Shown here piece by piece: positions 33,077 through 42,176 of a DNA stretch of 50,404 nt. Position 1 is the first letter of the stretch; the number at the start of each line of letters is the position of its first letter. The stretch is from positions 1-50,404 of the forward strand of contig NZ_JALBWM010000023.1 of NCBI RefSeq assembly GCF_023895975.1, given 5' to 3'. Position numbers and translations under genes: made by a program. The notes beneath the pieces are model-generated. The model searched no databases, was not told where the DNA came from, and saw nothing but the letters and a program-made list of their open reading frames with translations. The DNA comes from Microbulbifer okhotskensis (GTDB lineage: Bacteria > Pseudomonadota > Gammaproteobacteria > Pseudomonadales > Cellvibrionaceae).

Positions 33077-33724
33077 TTACAGAGGAAGCAGTTCCAGCTC
33101 AACGCGACGATTGGCCTGACGTCCAGCATCGGAGTCGTTACTGGCCAGCGGGTAGCGCTCACCATAACCCACAGACTGAACACGGCCTGCAGAAACCCCA
33201 CTGCCGCTAAAGAAGCTGGCAACGGAGTTAGCACGCTGCTCGCTCAAGCTCTGGTTGTACACATCGGAGCCTGTACTGTCCGTATGGCCGCCGACACGAA
33301 TTGCAGTTTGATTGAACTCCTGCAGCACAACAGTGACCGATTCCAAAGTGTCATAAAAATCTGTGCGAATATCAGCCCGGTTGGTACCAAAAGTGATATT
33401 GCCCGGCATGACCAAACGGATATTGTCACCCTCGCGCTGAACACGAACACCACTGCCCTCAAGACGCTGGCGCAATGCCATTTCCTGGCGGTCCATGTAA
33501 TAACCGATGCCACCACCGATCGCAGCGCCCCCCAGAGCACCCGTTAGGGCACCTTTACCACGGTCCTTTTTACTGGCGGTGGCCACACCAATAATCGCTC
33601 CGGTAAGCGCACCAATGCCTGCGCCTTTGGTGGCATTACTGGTTTTGCTCTCACCGGTGTAAGGATCCATCGTGGTACAACCAACCATTGAACCCAGTGC
33701 CAAAGCTATTACCCAATGTTTCAT
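33077..33724 (-). CDS. OmpA-family lipoprotein with glycine-zipper segment (YiaD-like)
   Basis: A 215-residue outer-membrane lipoprotein. Leader residues 1-15 end in SMVGC (Cys16 lipidation), followed by a glycine-zipper stretch (GAGIGALTGAIIGVAT and GALTGALGGAAIGGGIGYYM). The C-terminal OmpA peptidoglycan-binding domain (about 110-215) has FGTNRADIRTDFYDTL, VGGHTDSTGSDVYNQSLSEQ, and the end motif NDSDAGRQANRRVELELLP with the conserved Asp/Arg. It anchors the outer membrane to peptidoglycan. ATG 33724 is preceded by GGAGAG. Length fits YiaD (219). Confidence 0.93.
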   Translation of the reverse strand: MKHWVIALALGSMVGCTTMDPYTGESKTSNATKGAGIGALTGAIIGVATASKKDRGKGALTGALGGAAIGGGIGYYMDRQEMALRQRLEGSGVRVQREGDNIRLVMPGNITFGTNRADIRTDFYDTLESVTVVLQEFNQTAIRVGGHTDSTGSDVYNQSLSEQRANSVASFFSGSGVSAGRVQSVGYGERYPLASNDSDAGRQANRRVELELLPL

Positions 33725-34341
33725 TATTGGCTCTCCTAACGCATTTTTAAGTAACGGGTATCGAACTGCACAGGTTGTGTGCAATCCCCCTATTATCCAG
33801 CACTCTGGCTGACCAGCGGCTGAATCAACCCAATGAATTTTTGTAAAGATTACGGCGAAATCGACGCCAGTTCCACTGACTAGTCCCCATTGCGTACCAA
33901 TCAGCCGCAAATTAGGCTATCGATACAACAGATATCGCTCAAGAAATATTCAACTCTCCCTTCTTCCACAATTTCTGTGGATAAAACTGTGCACTAATAA
34001 ACATGGCTGCGCGCCAGACGGCGTAAAACCTCGCTCCCAGCGTTTTGCACATTTTTTAAACTTTGCAGTTTTCCATTAAAAAACAACAAGTTACGAATTG
34101 AGCAAAATGCCCTAAAAGCGGTGGATAACCATCAGTGATGGAAGAGCCTTGCTGAATTCGCATGTGGAAAAGTTTGTCAATAGCCCTACAGCATCGAGAT
34201 AAAATTTTTTTAGATACATTTGCGCTTAAAGCCATAACTTCTGGGCGGTAAAACCTTCTTACCGCCCAAGCATGAGCAAATTCGCCTTCGCGCACTCTTA
34301 TGCACCACAACTCGTGAAGTTTCTCAAAACTTACCCGAGCT
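33725..34341. other. Non-coding stretch, nothing recognised
   Basis: About 615 bases between slyX and the OmpA-like gene. Frames on the minus strand around 34056-34340 continue the slyX region but have no coding character. No terminator with a clear T-run was identified for slyX. Confidence 0.4.
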
Positions 34342-34569
34342 TTAGTAATGCGGTGGTTTTTCATCCAACTGTTTAGCTCCGCCCTGCACCTCAAACGCGA
34401 TAGTGCGATATTTCTCCCCGAGTTCACGCATATGCGCCAGCAAGGTACGGATGTCAGCATCCTGTCGGGTAATGACATCGTTCAGCCCGCTAATAGTGTC
34501 CTCCTGAAAAGCCAAACGGCTCTCCAGTTCATCAATACGCTCGACCAGTATTTGCATTTCTTCAGTCAT
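34342..34569 (-). CDS. slyX: SlyX family protein
   Basis: A 75-residue coiled-coil protein (residues 5-55: VERIDELESRLAFQEDTISG and LNDVITRQDADIRTL) ending in the family's PPHY tail. Length is typical of SlyX. Its function is unclear. The ATG overlaps the TAA of the upstream serine hydrolase gene (TAATG), so the two are translationally coupled. Confidence 0.93.
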   Translation of the reverse strand: MTEEMQILVERIDELESRLAFQEDTISGLNDVITRQDADIRTLLAHMRELGEKYRTIAFEVQGGAKQLDEKPPHY

Positions 34570-35711
34570 TACAGCAATCCATAAAGAACATCCACCAGAC
34601 CAACCGCTCGGCGATCCATAAAGAGACTCTGCCCAAGGCGAGTGGTGATATAACCCAGCCCGAGCCCATGCTCTGGGTCTGCAAACCCCACACTGCCGCC
34701 GGCACCGGGGTGACCAAAACCCTGGGGGCCCCCAAAACGTAAATCGGCAGCACTGCTACTGCGAATAAAGCCACAACCGAAACTGACTTCCGCCTGCAGT
34801 ACTTTATCGCGGCCGTGACTCTGCTCCCTGGAAGCTTCATCCACCCAGTGCCGGGGTAAAATCTCAGACTTCTCAATCGCGAGTTCACCGTAAACGGCAG
34901 CTAGATCCCGCGCACTGAAGTGGCCATTGGCTGCGGGAATCAAAGCACCCCGCCACTCGGCACTATTGGTGCCCATCATCAAGCTAACCGGGTTGCTAAA
35001 TGCCATTGCCACCGGGCCCTTGCGGTCTTCTTTTATTGCGCGGCCAATGGCGTTTTCACGCAATTCCGGCAACGGCTGTTTCAGCGGACTTACATCGGCA
35101 ATACGCTGTGAGCGATGGCCATTCGCACCAAAGCCTCCATCGAGATTGAGGGGTTTGGCTAACATTTCCCGATAAAGTTCCAGAAGGGGTTTTTCTGCAA
35201 CTCGCTCAATTAATCCACCCAGGCTCCAACCGTATAAAAAAGGTGCATAACCCTGCTCACTGCCCGGCGCCCACCAGGGCGCAGAGCGGGCAACTTCACG
35301 ACAGGCCGCTTGCCAGTCGTAAATCAAATTGTCTTTGACTCGCTCCCGAAAAGCGACTAATCCACTTCGGTGGCACAACAATTGGCGTGGCGTGACAGAT
35401 GCCTTACCGGTGGCAAATTCTGGCCAGTAATCCGCCACCGGCCGGTCGAGATCCAGCTTGCCCGCTGCAACCTGTTGCATAGCCAACACGGCGAGAATTC
35501 CTTTGGATGAAGAGAAAACATTGGCCAATGTATCTTCGGTAAATGGCCGTTCTGCACCCCGATCTGCACTTCCCGCCCATAAAGAACAGATTAATTCTCC
35601 GTGCTGACGCACGGCAAAGGCTGCCCCGGTGTCGCCGCACTCGCGAAAATTCCCGGCGAAAGCATCGTAGAGCGCCTCAAAGCCTGGGGCACAAAAGCCG
35701 TATATTTCCAT
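34569..35711 (-). CDS. Class C beta-lactamase-fold serine hydrolase (EstB-like)
   Basis: A 380-residue protein of the beta-lactamase/PBP fold. The nucleophile motif is NVFSSSKGILA near residue 66 (S-x-x-K), the tyrosine motif region is GYAPFLYGWSLGGLIER near residue 155 and the third box is GFGHPGAGGSVGFADP (H-x-G) near residue 340. No signal peptide is seen, so it is probably a cytoplasmic esterase/transesterase rather than an antibiotic resistance enzyme. ATG 35711 starts the family-typical text. Overlaps slyX by one base. Confidence 0.88.
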   Translation of the reverse strand: MEIYGFCAPGFEALYDAFAGNFRECGDTGAAFAVRQHGELICSLWAGSADRGAERPFTEDTLANVFSSSKGILAVLAMQQVAAGKLDLDRPVADYWPEFATGKASVTPRQLLCHRSGLVAFRERVKDNLIYDWQAACREVARSAPWWAPGSEQGYAPFLYGWSLGGLIERVAEKPLLELYREMLAKPLNLDGGFGANGHRSQRIADVSPLKQPLPELRENAIGRAIKEDRKGPVAMAFSNPVSLMMGTNSAEWRGALIPAANGHFSARDLAAVYGELAIEKSEILPRHWVDEASREQSHGRDKVLQAEVSFGCGFIRSSSAADLRFGGPQGFGHPGAGGSVGFADPEHGLGLGYITTRLGQSLFMDRRAVGLVDVLYGLL

Positions 35712-35820
35712 GTATTTACGTCCAGATAATTCGGGTAACTCAGTTGGAGTCCGCAAGGGTAGTTTCTTCCACTCCGCTGCGCAAATCGGTAATATGGCGC
35801 GTTCACAGCGAGGGAAAAAT

Positions 35821-36285
35821 ATGACTCAGGAAACTGCTATTCAGGATCAGATCCAGGGCAACCACTGCTTCGGCTGCGGCCCCGACAATGACCAGGGCCT
35901 ACATATTAAGAGCTACTGGACAGAAAAGGATCAAACCCGCTGTGAATTCTTCCCCAGCGCCCACCACAATGCCGGGCCAGCGCAATATTTGAACGGCGGG
36001 ATTATGGCAACAGTTATAGACTGCCACACTGTGTGTACCGCCATTGCTGATGGCTATCTGCAGTCCGGACGAGCAGTGGGAAGCGGTGATAGGATCTGGT
36101 ATGCCACAGGAAACCTGGATATCAAGTATCTGGCTCCGGCCCGTATCGACACGCCTCTTATTCTGGAAGCCACCATCACCGAGCGCTCTCCACGAAAAAC
36201 CGTGTTGCACTGCAACCTCAGCAGCGACGGGCGCCTTTGTGCCAAAGCGGAAGTGATCGCAGTCCGCGTACCAGGTGATTGGTAA
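35821..36285 (+). CDS. PaaI-type hotdog-fold thioesterase
   Basis: A 154-residue hotdog-fold protein. The start HCFGCGPDNDQGLHIKSYW carries a Cys pair typical of this subgroup. YLNGGIMATVIDCHTVCTAI is the central helix that carries the catalytic acidic residue, and DIKYLAPARIDTPLILEATI follows. It would hydrolyse acyl-CoA thioesters. ATG 35821 has GAGGG eight bases upstream; the frame is open further 5' but without support. Divergent from the serine hydrolase at 35711, with 109 bases between. Confidence 0.87.
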   Translation: MTQETAIQDQIQGNHCFGCGPDNDQGLHIKSYWTEKDQTRCEFFPSAHHNAGPAQYLNGGIMATVIDCHTVCTAIADGYLQSGRAVGSGDRIWYATGNLDIKYLAPARIDTPLILEATITERSPRKTVLHCNLSSDGRLCAKAEVIAVRVPGDW

Positions 36286-36400
36286 GGGAATCGTTCGAAA
36301 AACGACCACCCTGCTGTAGCTCCCAAAGCGGGAGCCGCACCATCCACATACATCGATTCCAAGATACAGAGTCTTTAACTACCCTCTACGCCAGCATCAC

Positions 36401-37227
36401 TCATCCCGTCTCAGCAACCTCTTCAAGGCGATGACCGCAAAACTTACAGTATTCCGCATCGGGATCATGAGCACTTCGACTGCAGTTATCGCAACGCACC
36501 TGCACCCGCTCCCGATTCATTTCGCCAGCTAGCTCCGCCGTCAAAATACCCGTGGGCACTGCGATAATCGAATAACCGATCAGCATAGTCATTGCAGCAA
36601 TAGCCTGCCCCAAAGGTGTTTGCGGTGAAATATCGCCATAGCCTACCGTGGTAATCGTAACAATGGCCCAGTAAACACTGGTAGGAATGCTGGAAAACCC
36701 ATTACCAGGTCCCTCCACCACAAACATTAGAGAGCCAAAGATAATGCACATTACTAATACACCGGAGTAAAACACCAGAATTTTGTGCCGTGCCAGACCA
36801 AGAGCCCGCATCAATACATTTGCGTCACGCAGGTAGCGGACCAGCTTTAGGATTCTGAAGATGCGCAGCACGCGCAACAGACGAATCACCAGTAGGTAGG
36901 TGGCACCGGTATAGAGAAGGGCCAGATAACTGGGCAGAATCGCCAGGAGGTCTACAATCCCGTAAAACTGAAAATATATTTGCGGCGATTCACCGTACAG
37001 TAGATTCGAGCCATATACTCGATAGTAAAGAGTCCGGTAAACACCCACTCCAAACCGATCAGCACATTTTCATAGCGGTCTCTCACCGAACCGATGGAAG
37101 CCACCAGCACCAGCCCCACACTGATCAGGATCGCCCAGATCAAAATTACATCAAAGTTTCGCCCTGCTCCGGTCTCGGTTCCGAAAATCACCTCATTGAG
37201 CAGTTTTCGACGCCCTGTCAACGCCAT
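36401..37227 (-). pseudogene. Voltage-gated potassium channel with C-terminal zinc ribbon, split by a frameshift
   Basis: The minus-strand frame from ATG 37227 (GGGGTGAT upstream) gives helices S1-S2 (NFDVILIWAILISVGLVLVA, then LEWVFTGLFTIEYMARIYC). It ends soon after RRKYIFSFTGL. The next frame continues exactly where the family does, with YGIVDLLAILPSYLALLY (S3), the S4 sensor IRLLRVLRIFRILKLVRYLR, the filter TTVGYGD and S6. One missing base in the A-run 36964-36967 explains the break: an extra T on the minus strand restores SFYGIVDLL. The C-terminus carries a zinc ribbon (CDNCSRSAHDPDAEYCKFCG). Either a real mutation or a sequencing error. Confidence 0.85.
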
Positions 37228-37393
37228 CTATCACCCCAACTACGCTGCCGTTTTATAATGCGGCAAAATTCTAACCTGTCCGGCAGCAATGGTCGCCCCA
37301 AATTTGCACACCCTCGCCTCCCTTTAACATCCCGCCCGCCTCGGGCACAATCGCGCAACAAATTCCAAACCACCACAGGAGCAATCCCCAGCT

Positions 37394-37717
37394 ATGGCCA
37401 AGGATAATCGTCTCGTCTATTCAACTGACCGCGGTCGTATCAAAGAAGAAGCGACAACAGAGAAGCGCCGAGAGGGGGACGGGGTAGTCCGCATCCAAAG
37501 GGAAAGCAAAGGCCGCAAGGGCAAAGGGGTTACCTGTGTGCGTGGACTGCCGAGCAGCGACAGTGAACTGAAGCTGCTGCTCGCTGAGTTGAAGAAACGC
37601 TGTGGCTGCGGCGGCACCTTGAAAGATGGTGTTATCGAAATTCAGGGCGACAAGCGCAACGAGATTAAAGCGTTCCTCGACTCCCGCAATTACACCGTGA
37701 AACTGGCCGGCGGCTAG
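37394..37717 (+). CDS. yciH: SUI1/eIF1-like translation factor YciH
   Basis: A 107-residue protein of the SUI1 family (bacterial YciH), which binds the small ribosomal subunit and affects start-codon selection. Features: LVYSTDRGRIKEE at the start, VRIQRESKGRKGKGVTCVRG, then LLAELKKRCGCGGTLKDGVI and IEIQGDKRNEIKAFLDSRNY. The length is the family norm. Its stop codon overlaps the stop of the convergent gene at the shared CTAG. Confidence 0.95.
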   Translation: MAKDNRLVYSTDRGRIKEEATTEKRREGDGVVRIQRESKGRKGKGVTCVRGLPSSDSELKLLLAELKKRCGCGGTLKDGVIEIQGDKRNEIKAFLDSRNYTVKLAGG

Positions 37718-40248
37718 CCGGCTTTAAGAAGCCGCAAGGGGTTTAATTGCAACTGCTGCTCTTTTATCAGGCATTGCTGCAAAAGAGTGGACAACTGGAT
37801 TTGGTAGTGTTCCAAGATTAGCGATCGAATATGTTTACAACGGGATTCCATGGACTGCAGCGCAGTCAATATTTCCTGGCGCCCCTGAGGTAGCTGCTGA
37901 AAAGACCCCGGCTTTGCCTTCAGCTCTAGAACCCGAGCCAAGCCCTGCTCTTTTAACAGAGGCGAATCCGCAGCAACCGCGAAAGCCGCTTCCAGTTCCC
38001 TGACAGAGAGCGCCATATATTTCTGTATCAATTCCCGTTCGGACAAATCTGGCGACAAGTATTGAGTAAACATGGCCAACATATGGCTATAGCCCGCCAG
38101 CCTGTCCAGGTGCGGCCCCAGGGAGTCATAAGCGGCCAGGTGTCGCAGCTGATTTCTGGCGCTCTGGCGCTGGTTGGCCGGCATTGCGACAAGCGCTAGG
38201 CACACTCGCTGATAGAAGACCGAATAGATTTGCTGAAGTTGCTTTTGCACTTCCTCCAGGGCGGCACGCTTCAGAGCAATACTCTCTTGGGCAGTGGCCA
38301 GCCCCCCGCCCTTTAAACAATAGTCCTGGGGGTTCATACGGACTTTAGCGCGAATCAATGCGGCTCCCTGCTGCATCGCAAAAATCTGGATTTGCACCCC
38401 TTCCTTGCGCTCACGCAAATCCCGTAGATCAACCAGCTTGCTACGCAGCCAGTCGATCGTGCGCTGCAAATCCAGTGCTCGCATCTCTTCCATCGCAGGC
38501 CTCTTTAAAGGCATCAAAGCCAGTGGCGGGAGACGGTTAAAATATGCCTCAAGTACCCCCGCAGACGCCTCTGCTTCGTGGCTGGAACTGAGCAGCGAAC
38601 GGTTTTCCACCATCTGGCAACCCGTACCGGCTGCTCGCAGTGTCTCTGAGTAGGCCAGGGTTGCAAAGTCGGCAAACAATGGCTGCAATTTAATTTCCCC
38701 TTGAATCTGACTGGCAAACGCTCGGCCAGTCAGGTCGGCTATTCGATCGCTGTCGGGGGCCTGCTGTCTATCCCAGGGGTCGCCCGCCTGCGCCATCGCC
38801 ACTTCAAGTGCGGTGCACGCATCCTCGTCCAGGTTTTCCAGGGTCCAGTGCACCGCTGCGGGCGTATTTTCACAACACTGACCCAAAGCCCTAGCCTCGC
38901 GATTGATCTCCGCTACCAAAAGATCGGCATGGATTAATCGATGCCACGTCTTTGTGAAGTCAGCAAACGTATCTCTGCCAACGATCTGTGCCGCAATGGT
39001 GTCTGCTCTTTCCTGCAACAGGGCCGCATTGCCACTGGAAAGGCGCCTGTGTAAAGCTTCAAGACGTTGTATAAGCGGCAGAAGAAAGTGTCCACAAATC
39101 ACCAGAGCATTGTGCAGCGGTCTCTGCAGGCCCCCCGGGTTATTGTCAGGGCACACAGCGCTGCGCTCATTTTCCAACGCCCATTGCATCAGCTCCAGTT
39201 GCTGCATGACGCCATAGCTCAGCCAACTCACAGCCCCTAGCAAACGCCCTTGATAAAAACTCAGGCTCCTAGCAATCAGCGCAAGTACGTCCTTCCCTTC
39301 CAATGAGGCAATGCTGGCGAGCCCCAGGCTGACCGGGAGCTGCTGGCGCAATACTTGTGAGAATTGTGGTTGAGACAGCACCCCTATATCAGCGGTTATA
39401 AAAACCTGACTGATTTTTGGCAGGCCCAGCCTATCAACCCATACATCCATCAGTTGCCGCACACCTTTACCCTCTGAGGGTAACAATTCTCGCGGCTCTA
39501 CCTGATCGCGCTGATGCACAGGAAAATGGAAGAAGGGCCAAACCAACAGCAGGCTCACGAACAAAGCCAGCGATACAACTAAGAGACTGAAGACCACCCC
39601 CACACCGGTGAGCTCGCCTTGCCAGACTGCCCAAGGGATTTGCCAGAGCGCGTGACCAGCACTAAAAACACAGGCTGCCAATATCGACAGAAACAAACAG
39701 GGAACCAAGGAGGCTTTGATAAGCCCCCAAACTGCCTTGCCGTGAATAGCAGCACCGGCCCCCGGTAATACGTTCGCCCCAGACAAACACTGCTCAGCCA
39801 AAGAAAGCGGTGACTGCTGTTTGTCCAAGGCCTGATCTGCATTGCCCGCTGCCGAACTGTCAGCGACTTTTTCAGACTCGATCGAATCCTCGCAAGACCT
39901 AGCCGGTGGATCTTGTAGAGTGGAGTCATCACGCGCAGAGGAGGCCGTGCTGGCCTGAGCTTTACGCCGCTGAGCAACTTTGATCTTGGCGATCAGCTCT
40001 CGGTTGTCGAAACGCCCCGCCGGACATACCTCCACACGCAAGCCAATTTTCTGCAGGCCGGAGCGATACGCAAGCGCCTTCTCCGAAGACAACTGATCTT
40101 TGAGTACCCACCCCTTTAACAGCAGCCTACGGGCCTGCGCCTCCGGCATGGAAAATAACTTCGCAGCATCGCGAATCACAGCATCCGATTTTTTGGCGTG
40201 AAGTGTCCTTCCTGTGGAAACCACCTGATATAAATCCTGGCCCGCCAT
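37714..40248 (-). CDS. Large membrane protein resembling an M48 peptidase without its zinc site
   Basis: An 844-residue protein. Residues 5-75 (LYQVVSTGRTLHAKKSDAVI to KIGLRVEVC) form a small N-terminal domain seen at the front of various proteobacterial membrane proteins. Residues about 95-150 are a disordered linker and two hydrophobic segments lie near 170-240. Residues about 255-470 follow the layout of membrane M48 peptidases (DRLGLPKISQVFITAD, LPVSLGLASIASLEGKDVLA, and later LLQERADTIAAQIVGRDTF). Where the active-site HExxH should stand it reads LIARSLSFYQ, so zinc binding and catalysis are very unlikely. The rest is long alpha-helical, probably coiled coil. AGGAGAAGGGAG precedes ATG 40248. 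Function unknown; the M48 link is inferred from pattern alone. Confidence 0.75.
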   Translation of the reverse strand: MAGQDLYQVVSTGRTLHAKKSDAVIRDAAKLFSMPEAQARRLLLKGWVLKDQLSSEKALAYRSGLQKIGLRVEVCPAGRFDNRELIAKIKVAQRRKAQASTASSARDDSTLQDPPARSCEDSIESEKVADSSAAGNADQALDKQQSPLSLAEQCLSGANVLPGAGAAIHGKAVWGLIKASLVPCLFLSILAACVFSAGHALWQIPWAVWQGELTGVGVVFSLLVVSLALFVSLLLVWPFFHFPVHQRDQVEPRELLPSEGKGVRQLMDVWVDRLGLPKISQVFITADIGVLSQPQFSQVLRQQLPVSLGLASIASLEGKDVLALIARSLSFYQGRLLGAVSWLSYGVMQQLELMQWALENERSAVCPDNNPGGLQRPLHNALVICGHFLLPLIQRLEALHRRLSSGNAALLQERADTIAAQIVGRDTFADFTKTWHRLIHADLLVAEINREARALGQCCENTPAAVHWTLENLDEDACTALEVAMAQAGDPWDRQQAPDSDRIADLTGRAFASQIQGEIKLQPLFADFATLAYSETLRAAGTGCQMVENRSLLSSSHEAEASAGVLEAYFNRLPPLALMPLKRPAMEEMRALDLQRTIDWLRSKLVDLRDLRERKEGVQIQIFAMQQGAALIRAKVRMNPQDYCLKGGGLATAQESIALKRAALEEVQKQLQQIYSVFYQRVCLALVAMPANQRQSARNQLRHLAAYDSLGPHLDRLAGYSHMLAMFTQYLSPDLSERELIQKYMALSVRELEAAFAVAADSPLLKEQGLARVLELKAKPGSFQQLPQGRQEILTALQSMESRCKHIRSLILEHYQIQLSTLLQQCLIKEQQLQLNPLRLLKAG

Positions 40249-40432
40249 CTCCCTTCTCCTGTCAGCAAGTGACGCAAAATGTCACATTCATTACACCTTG
40301 CGCGGAGAGTAAAAGATTCAGGAAAAATCAGTTGCGCACCAGTTCTCAGGTAGCTGGTAAAAGTAAAAAATTGGCAGGAAAGAAGGCAAAGCACACAACT
40401 TTTATGGCACGCTTTGCCAAAGTAAAGCGTTC

Positions 40433-41077
40433 TCAGGGAGCAAATATCGCGAGGATTCGCCCGGCTAGGTCTGAAATAGTCAGGCCATTATCTCGGGGTT
40501 TAAACCAACTATAGGTATGGCTAAGGGCGCCGACCAAAAGCCGTCGCACCAATGCCGGATCACCACCGGCGCAGTGGGCTGCACTGATCGCGTCCAACCA
40601 AATCTGCTCGTACTCCTCTCTCAGACGCAGCACTTCTTGTTGGCTCTCTTCGGACAAACTGCGCCACTCCACGACTAAAATGGAAAAACCCGGTACCGCC
40701 AAACCGTGAATCGCCTCCAATTCAGATTGAATGCAGGCTTTCAGCCTTTCTTGCGGAGAGGCACTCCGCTCTGCCGCAGAACGCATACGTGCTCCGGCAA
40801 AAATTGTCACTTCACGCATCACTGCACACAAAATCTGCTCTTTGCTGGAGAAGTGATGGAAGATACTCCCCGACAAAATACCGATTTCAGCGGCCAGGTC
40901 TCTCACTGTGGTGCGAGCGTATCCCTTCTGCTCAAACAGACGTGCAGCGGCATTGAGTAAACGCCCCCGAGCGGAATCCGGGTCGGTGAGCACCCCTTGT
41001 GCTACCAAGGCGCAGATCAGCTCTTGCGGAGACAACTCTTCGATAGCTTCCGCCAACTCCTGTGCACTATTACCCAC
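40433..41077 (-). CDS. TetR-family regulator of the adjacent acyl-CoA carboxylase operon
   Basis: A 214-residue regulator. Residues 40-85 carry the TetR DNA-binding helix-turn-helix (RGRLLNAAARLFEQKGYART, then TVRDLAAEIGILSGSIFHHF). The C-terminal part is the usual all-helical ligand domain. It is divergent from the operon starting at 41283, with a palindrome between (41162-41181). AtuR (terpenoid) and related TetR regulators of acyl-CoA pathways sit in the same position. I prefer GTG 41077, preceded by GAGGTG; the frame is open to TTG 41110. Confidence 0.88.
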   Translation of the reverse strand: MGNSAQELAEAIEELSPQELICALVAQGVLTDPDSARGRLLNAAARLFEQKGYARTTVRDLAAEIGILSGSIFHHFSSKEQILCAVMREVTIFAGARMRSAAERSASPQERLKACIQSELEAIHGLAVPGFSILVVEWRSLSEESQQEVLRLREEYEQIWLDAISAAHCAGGDPALVRRLLVGALSHTYSWFKPRDNGLTISDLAGRILAIFAP

Positions 41078-41161
41078 AGACCACACCTCATATTTCTCAA
41101 CTTGAATCAAATGTCTTAGCGGGCCCGATCATTTTTAATCAAATAGGCGCCAACTATTGAA

Positions 41162-41181
41162 TACCAAGCGCTTGCTTGGTA
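41162..41181. promoter_or_regulatory. Probable TetR operator
   Basis: TACCAAGC and GCTTGGTA are exact inverted repeats with a GCTT spacer; the overlapping CAAGCGCTTG (41165-41174) is itself a perfect palindrome. The site lies between the TetR gene and the operon, about 100 bases before the first ATG, and overlaps a TTGAAT/TAAGCT promoter-like pair. Palindromes of this CAAG/CTTG kind are typical of TetR regulators of fatty and branched acyl-CoA pathways. Confidence 0.7.
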
Positions 41182-41282
41182 GCGTTAAGCTATTCTGCGT
41201 TTTCCACCACCCAGGTGCAAGCGCCGACAAGAACAATAAAAAAACTGAACAGGCCTTACAGGTCCGAAAAAAGGAAACTCTC

Positions 41283-42176
41283 ATGCGCTATCAAAGCCAG
41301 CTGCGCAACGGCAGCTTTAGCGAACAAACCCATATCATCACCGGCGGAGGCAGCGGTATTGGCCGTTGTATCGCCCATGAACTAGCCTGCCTCGGCGCCC
41401 ATGTGGTGCTGATCGGACGCAAGTTGGATAAGCTGGAGCGGGTTGCCGGCGAGATCAATAGCGATGGTGGCGATTGCAGTATATTCAGCCTGGATATCCG
41501 CGATGAAGAGGGTGTACAGGAAACCATTGGCCAAATTGTTCAGGCCCGCGGCAGAGTTCATGGTCTGGTTAATAATGCCGGCGGCCAGTTTCCCTCCCCC
41601 TTAGAGCAGATCAACACCAAGGGTTTCGATGCGGTAGTGCGCAGTAACTTGCTTGGCGGCTTCCTCATGTCACGCGAAGTCTTTATACAATCGATGAAGC
41701 AAAACGGTGGCAGTATCGTCAATATCACGGCGGATAACACCGGCGGTATGCCGATGATGGGGCACTCCGGCGCCGCCCGCGCCGGCATGGAAAATATCAC
41801 CGAGACCGCCGCGTTGGAATGGGCCTCTTCTGGGGTGCGAGTCAACGCCGTAGCCCCCGGCTATATTCTCTCTAGCGGTTTCGACACCTACGACCCGGAA
41901 TTTTTGCGCGAGCTGCTGCCTGGCTTCCGCGACAGTATTCCTCTCTATCGATTAGGTGAAGAGGCCGAAGTGAGTGGTGCGGTGTGCTTTCTCCTCTCTG
42001 ATGCAGCCAGCTATATCACCGGGCAAACCCTCCGTATCGACGGCGGCTCCAGCCTCAAACACCACTCTCCTCTGTGGCAACCTCAAGCTGCCAACACCTC
42101 CAAACGATTTAATGGATTCCACCGCCGGCGCAGGCCGCAGGTAGTCGAAGAAATGGAAGCGGAGGGCAAACTCTGA
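41283..42176 (+). CDS. Short-chain dehydrogenase/reductase (AtuB-like position)
   Basis: A 297-residue SDR. The cofactor loop is ITGGGSGIGRCIAHEL near residue 19, NNAGG follows near 98, and VNAVAPGYI and ITGQTLRIDGGSSL lie towards the end. The active site is atypical: after SIVNITADNTGGMPMMGHSG the place of the usual Tyr-x3-Lys reads HSGAARAG, so the classical catalytic Tyr and Lys are missing, as in the 2,4-dienoyl-CoA reductase-like branch. ATG 41283 has AAGGAAA upstream. The stop overlaps the next ATG (TGATG). First gene of the operon; in Pseudomonas atuB sits in front of atuC. Confidence 0.87.
   Translation: MRYQSQLRNGSFSEQTHIITGGGSGIGRCIAHELACLGAHVVLIGRKLDKLERVAGEINSDGGDCSIFSLDIRDEEGVQETIGQIVQARGRVHGLVNNAGGQFPSPLEQINTKGFDAVVRSNLLGGFLMSREVFIQSMKQNGGSIVNITADNTGGMPMMGHSGAARAGMENITETAALEWASSGVRVNAVAPGYILSSGFDTYDPEFLRELLPGFRDSIPLYRLGEEAEVSGAVCFLLSDAASYITGQTLRIDGGSSLKHHSPLWQPQAANTSKRFNGFHRRRRPQVVEEMEAEGKL

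Noticed and set aside
34056..34478. Minus-strand frame of 140 codons overlapping slyX
   Set aside because: Wrong frame relative to SlyX, no ribosome binding site and no family match.
34569..35711. Antibiotic resistance class C beta-lactamase
   Set aside because: The S-x-x-K and H-x-G boxes are present, but there is no signal peptide and the overall pattern is that of EstB-type esterases.
38903..39217. Cys-rich plus-strand frame inside the large minus-strand gene
   Set aside because: Antisense shadow; composition mirrors the coding strand of the 844-residue protein.
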